Source: Bryobacter sp. (GTDB lineage: Bacteria; Acidobacteriota; Terriglobia; Bryobacterales; Bryobacteraceae). From it: a stretch of 64,000 bases of DNA. Of this stretch, positions 7,655 through 15,564 are shown piece after piece; position 1 is the first letter of the stretch; every line of letters starts with the position of its first letter. Position numbers and translations under genes: made by a program. The stretch is from assembly GCA_022843625.1 (NCBI GenBank), contig JALHNH010000001.1, forward strand, positions 1-64,000, written 5' to 3'. The notes under the pieces were generated by a model that saw only the letters and a list, made by a program, of their open reading frames with translations, ran no database searches and had not been told where the DNA came from.

Positions 7655-10600
7655 ATGCGTTATCTAATTTTTCTTTTCACGGTTTCGGCTTTCGGCCAGG
7701 GTTTGTTCAACGGAAATTTTGAGAAGTCGGTGAACCTGAAGGCCGGTGAGGTGGTTGAGGTGTCGGCGGGGTTGCAGGCTGTTTCGAAGCTGCCTGCCAA
7801 TGCCCGGATCCTGGTTGAATTTGGTGGCATGAAGAAGGTGGTTCATGCGCTTGATCCCGATTTGTTCTTTTACTATCGTGCTCCCAAGGCTGGGGTTTAT
7901 TCGCTGACCGCTCGTGCCGTAGAAGATGAGGACGCTTTGTTTAATCAGCCCCGGTGGCGCGAGATCGGGAGCATTGGGTTGCTGAAGCCGTTTCCGAAGT
8001 TGACGCCTTGGCCTAAGGGTTTGAGTGTGGCCTGGAGGGCGGAGGTGAAGCCGGTGAATCTGGGGACTGCTACGCGGGGGATGACGCTGGAGGTGGAGCC
8101 GAATAATTCGATTGCTGAGGCGCAGACGATCGTACTGCAGGAAGGGAATCAGCACATTGTTGGTGGGGCCGATGACATTGAGTACTTTGATAACGGTGAG
8201 GTGACGAAGGGGAAGGGGGACGACTATTTCAGGTTGGAGTTTAAGGGGACGGTGCCGAAGTTGTTTACCGCCAGTTTGATGTTGCCGGACCCGTTTGTGG
8301 TGGCGCGGTTGCGGGTGTTTAGCGCGGATGGGAAAGAGTATAAGGATGGGCAGAACGCGAATGAGCGGGTGCACCAGCAGCTTGAAGAACATCGAACGGC
8401 GATTACGCGGCGCTTTGTTCCGGGTGGGGTTTATTATCTGGCGGTTGAGTCGAATTCGCCGGGCTATGAGGTGGAGTTGCGGGTGAAGGATTTGGGGCCA
8501 TACAAGGATCCTCGCAAGGCGGTGCAGCAGGCGATGTATGACCACATGACGCAGGTGCATGCGTGGATTTTGAACCGGCCTCGCGGGGCTTCGGTGGATC
8601 GACGGATTCGGGATACGGGTTCGTTGCTGGGAACGATTTGCATGAGCTGCCATACGCAATCGAGTGTGTGGGGGCCGGCTATGCCGATGTTGAATGGGTA
8701 CCCGATGGAGACGACTCATAATCTGCGGCAGTTGATCAATACGATGTATGAGTGTTTGCGGCCTACGAATGAGCTTGTGGAGGCGGCTAACAATACGAGT
8801 TTGTCGCCACTGGATCTTGGGGATGGACCGGCAGGTACTCGTGCGGCTGGGTTCAATGTGGTGATGGCGGAGATGCTGACGGGGGCGAAGCGGTTGCATT
8901 CGACGCAGCAGTTGCGGACAGCGAATTTTATGTTGCAGTCCGCTGACCCGAGTGGGATCAATGCGGCCGGGCCGGGATCGAATTATGGGCAGGCGGTTGT
9001 GTATCGCTTTGCTGGGACGATTCTCGAGAGGGCCTGGCGGGATACGAAGAATCCGAAGTATCTGGAGGCGCTGGAGGAGAAGGCTCAGAAGCTGCTCGAT
9101 CTGAAGGCGAAGTATATCGATGATCACGCGAACCGGGTGGAGTTCTTCCGCAAGGTTTTCCCGATGGCGGGGCACAAGCTTGAGCCTAAGATTCTGGAAC
9201 AGATTCATGAGGATCAGTTGAGTTTGAGGAAGCTGCAGAAGCCGGAAGGTTGCTGGGGCTTTGACGCCAAGGGTGAGTGTGACCCGGCTCCTACGGCATT
9301 GGCGCTAACGGCTTTTGGAGCGCTAGGGTATGACGATCGTGAAGAGGTGGTGAAGAAGGGTGTGGACTGGTTGCTCAAGACGCAGGACCCTTATGGGCGC
9401 TGGAACAAGAGTGCGCTTACGGGCTTTGTGACTACGGCTTATGTGGAGCATGCGCTGGGGCGGCTGTATCCGATGAAGGCTGTGGCTCCGGTGCGGGCTG
9501 ACTATGAGGCTAAGTCTGGGGAAAGTTTGCTGGATACGCTGGCGCGGTTTCGGGCGATGGCGCAGTTGGGCTTGAAGCCGGAGGACCGGCAGTTCTTTGA
9601 TCTGGTGTTGCCAGGAACCAAGCATCCGGTGGCGGCGGTGCGGTATTTTGCACAGATTGCGCTGGGGGCTTTGCGGGATGACCGTGGGGTGACTGCGCAG
9701 CTGGCTGGGGCAGGGGATTCGTCGAAGATGGTTCGCGAGGCGGCACGGTGGGGATTGCGTCAATCGATGCTCGATGACAAGGGCTGGGATTATGTGTTTG
9801 ACCTGGCCAAGACGGGTGATGATTTGACTCGCGAGACGATTGCCGGGGCGCTGGTGATGCGGGCGGATGCGGTGATGAGCCGGTCGAGTGTTGGCTTTGA
9901 TCGCCTGACTTCGCACCTGGACAGGATGATGAATGACGATCCTTCGCCGGCCGTAAGATCGTGGTCGGCGCGGGCAGCCTGGAATTGGTGGATTTACAAT
10001 CCGCCGGTTCGCAAGGCTGTGAATGCTTCTGTTGTGCGGGCGCTGGAGCGTGAGGAGCCCAGTGTGCTGGCTGAGAATGCGCTGCGCTATCAGATAGAGG
10101 CTTTGTTTATTGCCAATGGGCAGAGGGCGAACCCGAGCAAGGAGCATCAGTACAAGGAATTGTCTGAGCTGTTTGAGAGCTTGTCGAAGCGCCTGGATTG
10201 GCGTGCGCCGGATGTCTTGATAGATCGCTTGACGGCGATTGCGGCAACCTATTACAGCCAGGCTGGTGGCGATGGTGGGCCAGGGCAGATGGGCTATATC
10301 ACTGAGAATTCTGCGCCGATGATGGGGAAGGCTGTGCTGGCTTTCTGGAACCGTAGTGAGCGCGAGAAGGATCCGGGGCGGTTGAAGCTGGCGATTGAGG
10401 CTTCGGCGAATATCATTCATGATCCGCTGCAGAAGAAGTTGCTCGATTATGCGTCGACGGGTCCGGAGAATTTGCGGACGATGGCTTCTACGTCGCTGGC
10501 CGACCCAAGGTTGATTACGTTGCCTGCGTCGCAGGAGTTTGTTGAGCCGTTGATGGAGCAGTTCTATCGCGGGGCGAATGAGCCAGAGCGGCGGGCGGAG

Positions 10601-11554
10601 CTGGTGGGGCCGATTGTGAAGCTGTTTCAGCGGGCTCGCTGGAATCTGCCTAAGAGTGAGGAGCAGCAGCGAATTTTCTACAAGATCATGCTGCCTACCT
10701 GGAGTGTCGAGCGCGGGAAGCTAGAAGAGAATACGCGGCAGTTGTTGCAGATGGAGAAGGACCCGGTGGACTGGTATGTGTCGCAGCAGATTGCCGGGAT
10801 TCTGCATAACAACCCGGATTTGCAGACGCAGATGCTGCTGACTTATTATCCGAAGTCTTTCGATACGCCGATGCAGGAACGGTTGTGGGTTCCGGCGGTG
10901 CAGTGGATGTTGCGATTCGGACAGGAAGTGCCTGAGGTTGGGTCTGAACAGCAATTGCCTGCTGAGTTTGCCGCGGTGAGGGACCGGTCGATTGCTTTGT
11001 TTTTGAAGGCGATAGAGAACAAGAGCGATGGACGTACACGGCGGGCGGCCTTGAATCTGGCGGCCGATCCTATTGTGAGGAAGAATCCGAAGATAGCGCC
11101 CGTGCTGGCCAAGGCGAGCCCGCAGTATTTTGAGAAAGAGCCGGAAGAGATTACCAAGCTGAGCCCGGCGTGGCGGAAGAACTGGGAGTACTTTCGGGAT
11201 TGGGTGGCACCTGAGATGACGAAGCCGAATCGTGAGGACCAGATGAGTTGTCTGGGTTGTCATGGTGTAGCGGGGCGAGTGCCTTCCATGGAGTTGTCCA
11301 ATGCCGACAACCTTGGCTACGTAAAGATGGATGGGCTGGCTAGCAATTACCGGGCATTGCTCGAGCGGGTGAATGAGTCTTCGGTTGAGCAATCGAAGAT
11401 CCTGCGCAAGCCTCTGAATGTGCAAAGTGGCAAGGAAGACGGCCATCAGGGCGGGCGGCGGTTTAATCCGAACGATCAAGGCTACAAGATATTAGAGCAG
11501 TGGGTTCGGGATGCGGCCAAACTTAAGGGCCAGAAACTTTCGGCAGGTAAGTGA
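7655..11554 (+). CDS. Secreted multidomain protein with two single-haem c-type cytochrome motifs
   Basis: About 1,299 residues. A signal peptide (MRYLIFLFTVSAFG) is followed by a beta region with a pre-peptidase-like segment ('VEPNNSIAEAQTI...DDYFRLEF', about 145-205) and a CMSCH haem motif at 329-333. Next comes an alpha-toroid-like stretch ('CWGFD..GECDPAPTALALTAFGALGY...DWLLKTQDPYGRWN', about 530-600) recalling prenyltransferase/squalene-cyclase repeats, then several hundred residues of HEAT-like helices, and finally CLGCH at 1199-1203. Two covalent haems at the ends of a helical scaffold suggest periplasmic electron transfer, but no enzyme family is assignable. An alternative start at 7637 adds six residues. 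The stop overlaps the aroE ATG. Confidence 0.75.
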   Translation: MRYLIFLFTVSAFGQGLFNGNFEKSVNLKAGEVVEVSAGLQAVSKLPANARILVEFGGMKKVVHALDPDLFFYYRAPKAGVYSLTARAVEDEDALFNQPRWREIGSIGLLKPFPKLTPWPKGLSVAWRAEVKPVNLGTATRGMTLEVEPNNSIAEAQTIVLQEGNQHIVGGADDIEYFDNGEVTKGKGDDYFRLEFKGTVPKLFTASLMLPDPFVVARLRVFSADGKEYKDGQNANERVHQQLEEHRTAITRRFVPGGVYYLAVESNSPGYEVELRVKDLGPYKDPRKAVQQAMYDHMTQVHAWILNRPRGASVDRRIRDTGSLLGTICMSCHTQSSVWGPAMPMLNGYPMETTHNLRQLINTMYECLRPTNELVEAANNTSLSPLDLGDGPAGTRAAGFNVVMAEMLTGAKRLHSTQQLRTANFMLQSADPSGINAAGPGSNYGQAVVYRFAGTILERAWRDTKNPKYLEALEEKAQKLLDLKAKYIDDHANRVEFFRKVFPMAGHKLEPKILEQIHEDQLSLRKLQKPEGCWGFDAKGECDPAPTALALTAFGALGYDDREEVVKKGVDWLLKTQDPYGRWNKSALTGFVTTAYVEHALGRLYPMKAVAPVRADYEAKSGESLLDTLARFRAMAQLGLKPEDRQFFDLVLPGTKHPVAAVRYFAQIALGALRDDRGVTAQLAGAGDSSKMVREAARWGLRQSMLDDKGWDYVFDLAKTGDDLTRETIAGALVMRADAVMSRSSVGFDRLTSHLDRMMNDDPSPAVRSWSARAAWNWWIYNPPVRKAVNASVVRALEREEPSVLAENALRYQIEALFIANGQRANPSKEHQYKELSELFESLSKRLDWRAPDVLIDRLTAIAATYYSQAGGDGGPGQMGYITENSAPMMGKAVLAFWNRSEREKDPGRLKLAIEASANIIHDPLQKKLLDYASTGPENLRTMASTSLADPRLITLPASQEFVEPLMEQFYRGANEPERRAELVGPIVKLFQRARWNLPKSEEQQRIFYKIMLPTWSVERGKLEENTRQLLQMEKDPVDWYVSQQIAGILHNNPDLQTQMLLTYYPKSFDTPMQERLWVPAVQWMLRFGQEVPEVGSEQQLPAEFAAVRDRSIALFLKAIENKSDGRTRRAALNLAADPIVRKNPKIAPVLAKASPQYFEKEPEEITKLSPAWRKNWEYFRDWVAPEMTKPNREDQMSCLGCHGVAGRVPSMELSNADNLGYVKMDGLASNYRALLERVNESSVEQSKILRKPLNVQSGKEDGHQGGRRFNPNDQGYKILEQWVRDAAKLKGQKLSAGK

Positions 11555-12408
11555 TGAACTATCAAGCAGAATTAGTGGGTGTGTTTGGAAGGCCGGTGGC
11601 TGAGAACCCGACTGGGGCGATGCAGGAAGCTGCGTTTGCCTCGCTTGGTTTGAATTGGCGCTATCTGACGATTGAGGTGGGGCCTGCGGGTTTGGCAGAT
11701 GCTGTAGCAGGGGCGAAGGCGATGGGCTTTCGTGGGTTTAACCTGACGATTCCGCACAAGGTAGCTGTGATTCCGCTTCTGGACAAGCTTAGCCGCGGGG
11801 CTGAGTTGATTGGAGCTGTGAACACGGTGGTGCGGGATGGGGACTTGTGGATCGGTGAGAACACGGATGGGCGCGGGTTCCTGAGGGCGTTGCGAGAGGA
11901 CGCGCAGGTGGACCCCAAAGGCAAGTTTGCGGTGGTGCTTGGAGCAGGCGGAGCGGCTCGGGCTATTGCGGCTGAACTGGTGCTGGCCGGGGTGGACCGG
12001 TTGTTGGTGGTGAACCGTTCGGTGCATCGTGGCCGTGAACTGGTGGGGGATCTGGTGAAGAAGACCGGAGCCAAAGCGGAATTTTTGCACTGGCCGGATC
12101 CTTGTCTTGAAGTGCCGGCCGATGCGGATCTGCTGGTGAATGCGACCAGTGTGGGGCTGTATCCGAATGTGGAGGCGATGCCGTCGGTGAATCTTCGTGG
12201 AGCGCCTGCTGGGCTGGTGGTTTGCGATGCGGTTTTCAATCCGGCCGAGACGATGTTGTTGCGTCATGCGAAGGCTTTTGGGCTGAAGACTCTGGATGGA
12301 TTGTCGATGCTGGTGTATCAGGGAGTGATCGGGTTTGAGATCTGGACGGGGCAGAAGGCACCGGAGAAAGTGATGAAAGAGGCGCTGAGCCGGGAGCTTA
12401 CCTGTTAG
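11554..12408 (+). CDS. aroE: Shikimate dehydrogenase
   Basis: A 284-residue AroE. The N-terminal substrate domain has GVFGRPVAENPTG (family SxxPxxHN/S position), FNLTIPHK with the catalytic Lys, and GAVNTVV...GENTDGRGF with the catalytic Asp. The nucleotide domain has VLGAGGAARAI and NRSVHR; the NATSVGLYP motif and the LDGLSMLVYQG...FEIWTG end are also present. It reduces 3-dehydroshikimate to shikimate with NADPH in aromatic amino-acid synthesis. The ATG at 11554 shares a base with the stop of the haem protein gene (TGATG), so it is probably translationally coupled to a functionally unrelated gene. Confidence 0.93.
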   Translation: MNYQAELVGVFGRPVAENPTGAMQEAAFASLGLNWRYLTIEVGPAGLADAVAGAKAMGFRGFNLTIPHKVAVIPLLDKLSRGAELIGAVNTVVRDGDLWIGENTDGRGFLRALREDAQVDPKGKFAVVLGAGGAARAIAAELVLAGVDRLLVVNRSVHRGRELVGDLVKKTGAKAEFLHWPDPCLEVPADADLLVNATSVGLYPNVEAMPSVNLRGAPAGLVVCDAVFNPAETMLLRHAKAFGLKTLDGLSMLVYQGVIGFEIWTGQKAPEKVMKEALSRELTC

Positions 12409-12417
12409 ATTGGAAGC

Positions 12418-12897
12418 ATGAAGGGCAATCCTGAAGTAATCGAGCATTTGCAAGAAGCGTTGAAAGCGGAGTTGACCGCAATTAGCCAGTACATTCTCCA
12501 TTCGGAGATGATGGACAACTGGGGCTATAAAGGCCTCGCAAAACACACGAAGATGGAAGCCATTGGCGAGATGAAACACGCTGAGGCTGTGATTGAGCGC
12601 ATGTTGTTTCTGGACGGGAGCCCGAGCCTGCAGGAACTGTTCCCTTTGAATATTGGCCAGAACGTGAAGCAGATGCACGAGAATGATCTCGCACTTGAGC
12701 ATCTGGCGATTGCCCGTTTGAACAAGGCTGTGGCTGCGGCTGTTGCGGTTGGCGATAACGGCAGCCGTGATCTGTTTGAGAGCATCCTCAAGGACGAGGA
12801 AGGCCATGCCGATTTTCTTGAAGCACAGCTTACGATGATCGAGCAGATGGGCTTGCCGAATTACCTGATGGCTCAGATTGAAAAAGAAGGCGCTTAA
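12418..12897 (+). CDS. bfr: Bacterioferritin
   Basis: 159 residues, the exact family length. The ferroxidase ligands are all present at the canonical positions: Glu18, Glu51, His54, Glu94, Glu127 and His130. The haem ligand Met52 is also conserved (GEMKHAE). The protein would form the 24-subunit iron-storage shell with haem b between subunits. It starts ten bases after aroE, so the two genes are probably co-transcribed, and ends before a hairpin that reaches into the next gene. Confidence 0.95.
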   Translation: MKGNPEVIEHLQEALKAELTAISQYILHSEMMDNWGYKGLAKHTKMEAIGEMKHAEAVIERMLFLDGSPSLQELFPLNIGQNVKQMHENDLALEHLAIARLNKAVAAAVAVGDNGSRDLFESILKDEEGHADFLEAQLTMIEQMGLPNYLMAQIEKEGA

Positions 12898-12915
12898 GTA
12901 GCTTTCCTAGTTTTG

Positions 12916-12957
12916 ACGGCGGAACGATACACTGATACGTATGCGTTCCGCCGTTTT
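12916..12957 (+). terminator. Terminator-like hairpin of bfr overlapping the PIG-L gene start
   Basis: An 11-bp perfect stem: ACGGCGGAACG at 12916-12926 pairs with CGTTCCGCCGT at 12944-12954. The 17-base loop ends in the ATG (12941-12943) of the next gene. The second arm runs into TTTTGTTTTT, a classic T tract, which encodes Val-Leu-Phe-Leu of the PIG-L signal peptide. It has all parts of an intrinsic terminator for bfr. Part of it is coding sequence, so it could also control translation of the downstream gene. Confidence 0.75.
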
Positions 12958-15436
12958 GTTTTTGGCAGTAGTAATGACCCTGCCTGCCCAGCGTCCGTTT
13001 AGTGGCGCTCCTGAAACCAAGCAAGCTCTAGACAAGCTGAATGTGGTTGGCAGTGTATTGATGATTGCCGCTCACCCGGATGATGAGAATACGGGCGTGA
13101 TTGCGTATCTGGCTCGTGGGAAGAAGGTTCGGACTGCTTATCTGTCGCTCAATCGTGGTGAGGGCGGGCAGAATTTGATTGGGTCTGAGCAGGGTGTGGA
13201 GATTGGTGTGATTCGTACGCAGGAATTGCTTGCTGCGCGGCGGATTGATGGTGGGGAACAGTTCTTTACGCGGATGATCGACTTCGGGTTTTCGAAGAAT
13301 GCGAAAGAGACGATGGAGAAGTGGGGCCGCGAGAATATTCTTCGCGATGTGGTTTGGGTGATTCGGAAGTACAAGCCGGATGTGATCATTCGCCGCTTCT
13401 CGGGTACGCCTGATGACGGGCATGGACATCACCAGACCTCGGCGCTGATTGCGGATGAGGCCTTTGTTGCGGCGGCAGATCCAACCAAGTTTCCGGAGCA
13501 GTTGAAGTTTGTTGAGGTGTGGCAAGCGAAGCGGCTGGTGTGGAATTCGTTTGGTTCGATGCGGCAGATTGAGGTGGACCCGGCGAGCCAGCCGGATAAG
13601 GTTGCAATGGATGTGGGCGAGTTTGATCCTTATCTTGGATATGGATATGGGGAGATTGCCGGATGGAGCCGGTCTCAACACAAGAGCCAGGCGATGGGTG
13701 CGGCTGAGCGCAAGGGTGCGCAGGTGAATTTCTTCTCATTCATCAAGGGTGAGCCGATGAAGAAGGATTTGTGGGAGGGCATTGATACGACATGGAACCG
13801 CGTTCCCGGGGCGGGGAAGATTAGCGAGTTGCTGGCCAGGGCTGCGAAGGAATTTGATGGTGGGAAGCCTACGGCTGTGCTGCCGCATTTGATTGAGGCG
13901 CGCAAGTTGCTGGCTGGACGCAAGGATCATTACAGTGTGTTGAAGCTGAAGGATCTGGATGAGGCGATTGCGATGGTGGCGGGGCTATGGACCGAGTTGC
14001 AGGCGGACAAGTATCTGGCGGTGCAAGGAACGACGGCGAAGATCAAGATTGCTGCGATTCAGCGTAATGGGGAAGAAGTGAGTTTGCAGAGTGTTGCGTT
14101 TCGTGGTGTGGCTGGAGTTGCGAATGTAACGAAGGCGACGAAGCTGGAGCGCAACAAGAGTTTGACGGTGCCTCTCGATTGGGCGGTTGCCGCCGATGCG
14201 CCACTGACGCAGCCATACTTTTTGGTGGAGCCTCGGAGTGATGCGATGTTCAAGGTTTCGGACATGAATTTGCTGGGGCGGCCGCAGAGCCCTGCTCCGG
14301 TGATTGCGACGATGAAGTTTCTGGTGGCCGGGAGCGAGATTGAGTTGACGCGTGAGATTACGCACCGGTATGTGGATCGTGGCGTGGGTGAGCTGACGCG
14401 GCCGGTGACGATTGTGCCGCCGGTGTCGGTAAGGCTGGCCCTTGATGCGCTGGTGTTTCCGGGGGTTGAGTCCCGCAAGGTGGAAGTGATTCTGACTTCA
14501 AACATGGCCGATACGAAGGGCAGTTTAAAGTTGAATGTGCCGCAAGGCTGGCGGGTGGAGCCGGTTGCGCTGGACTTTAGTGTGAAGGCAGCGGCGGAAG
14601 AGAAGACGTTGAGCTTTGTGGTGACGCCGCCGGCTGGTGAGAATACGGGTTCGCTTACTGCTGTCGCTGTAGTTGGTGGACGTGAGATTACGCAGGGTAC
14701 GCGGGTGATTCAGTATCCGCATATTCCGCCGCAGACTCTGGCGCCGAAGGCTACGGCGAAGCTGGTGCGATTTACGGGCAAGAATCTGGCCAAGCGTGTG
14801 GGCTATGTGATGGGCGCTGGCGATGAAGTTCCGGATGCTTTGCACCAACTGGGTAGCGAAGTGATCATGCTGACCGAGCAGGATCTGACGACGGGAGATC
14901 TGTCGCAGTTTGATGCGATCGTGACAGGAGTGCGGGCCTACAATACGCGGCCTGATTTGCGTGCGAATGCGACGCGGATCTTTGAGGAGTACGTGGCAAA
15001 GGGCGGGACCTATATTGTGCAGTACAACGTGCAGGAGGGTGGCTTCTTTGGTGGTGATCCGTTGCTGCTGAGCAAGGTTGGGCCATATCCGATTACGGTG
15101 TCGCGTGACCGCGTTACCGATGAGTTGGCTCCTATGAACTTCCCGAAGCCGGATCACCGGCTGTTGCAGTATCCGAATCAGATTAGCGCGAAGGATTTTG
15201 AGGGCTGGGTACAGGAACGTGGGCTTTATTACGCGAGCAAGTGGGATGAGAAGTATGAGTCGCTATTCTCGGCCAATGATCCCGGTGAGAAGCCGATGAT
15301 GGGCGGTACGCTTTATACGAAGTATGGCAAGGGGAATTACATCTTTACGGGTGAGGCTTGGTTCCGGCAGCTTCCTGCGGGTGTGCCCGGGGCGTTTCGA
15401 ATTTTCGCTAATTTCTTGAGTGTAGGTAAAAACTGA
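12941..15436 (+). CDS. Secreted PIG-L family deacetylase with C-terminal amidotransferase-like domain
   Basis: An 831-residue protein. A signal peptide (MRSAVLFLAVVMTLPAQ) precedes a PIG-L/LmbE domain (about 35-250) with the zinc motif AHPDDE and the second histidine motif DDGHGHHQ, expected to remove N-acetyl groups from sugar substrates. A beta-sandwich region (about 480-590) resembles NEW3-like modules. The last 220 residues ('VGYVMGAGDEVPDALHQLG', 'FDAIVTGVRAYNTR', 'GGTYIVQYN') look like a class I amidotransferase/ThuA-like fold. It overlaps the next gene by one base. Related three-part proteins occur in Bacteroidetes and Acidobacteria. The substrate is unknown. Confidence 0.85.
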   Translation: MRSAVLFLAVVMTLPAQRPFSGAPETKQALDKLNVVGSVLMIAAHPDDENTGVIAYLARGKKVRTAYLSLNRGEGGQNLIGSEQGVEIGVIRTQELLAARRIDGGEQFFTRMIDFGFSKNAKETMEKWGRENILRDVVWVIRKYKPDVIIRRFSGTPDDGHGHHQTSALIADEAFVAAADPTKFPEQLKFVEVWQAKRLVWNSFGSMRQIEVDPASQPDKVAMDVGEFDPYLGYGYGEIAGWSRSQHKSQAMGAAERKGAQVNFFSFIKGEPMKKDLWEGIDTTWNRVPGAGKISELLARAAKEFDGGKPTAVLPHLIEARKLLAGRKDHYSVLKLKDLDEAIAMVAGLWTELQADKYLAVQGTTAKIKIAAIQRNGEEVSLQSVAFRGVAGVANVTKATKLERNKSLTVPLDWAVAADAPLTQPYFLVEPRSDAMFKVSDMNLLGRPQSPAPVIATMKFLVAGSEIELTREITHRYVDRGVGELTRPVTIVPPVSVRLALDALVFPGVESRKVEVILTSNMADTKGSLKLNVPQGWRVEPVALDFSVKAAAEEKTLSFVVTPPAGENTGSLTAVAVVGGREITQGTRVIQYPHIPPQTLAPKATAKLVRFTGKNLAKRVGYVMGAGDEVPDALHQLGSEVIMLTEQDLTTGDLSQFDAIVTGVRAYNTRPDLRANATRIFEEYVAKGGTYIVQYNVQEGGFFGGDPLLLSKVGPYPITVSRDRVTDELAPMNFPKPDHRLLQYPNQISAKDFEGWVQERGLYYASKWDEKYESLFSANDPGEKPMMGGTLYTKYGKGNYIFTGEAWFRQLPAGVPGAFRIFANFLSVGKN

Positions 15437-15564
15437 TGCTACCGCCTGAGTCAGAAAGCGCGCCGTTCTTTGGAAGCTGGAAGCGGATCTATCTGGCGGT
15501 GGTTGTGTACTTGATCGTGATCATTGCAGCTTTGGCGGTGTTTACCGCATCCTTCCGTTTATGA
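15436..15564 (+). CDS. 42-residue single-pass membrane protein coupled to the symporter
   Basis: An ORF of 42 codons reading MLPPESESAPFFGSWKRIY and then one hydrophobic helix of about 19 residues (LAVVVYLIVIIAALAVFTA), ending SFRL. Its ATG overlaps the stop of the PIG-L gene (TGATG) and its stop overlaps the symporter ATG (ATGA). The double coupling strongly suggests a real gene. Small membrane proteins before SSS-family symporters are known as accessory subunits, so a partner role is a reasonable inference. Confidence 0.7.
   Translation: MLPPESESAPFFGSWKRIYLAVVVYLIVIIAALAVFTASFRL

Noticed and set aside
7664-10420. Long minus-strand open frames (514 and 365 residues) opposite the 1,299-residue haem protein gene
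   Set aside because: They are rich in Arg/His/Pro/Leu with no family motif, and the opposite frame has signal peptide and haem motifs. They are shadows caused by codon bias.
11572-12807. 411-residue minus-strand frame across aroE and bfr
   Set aside because: It covers two well-supported genes in antisense and shows no conserved motif.
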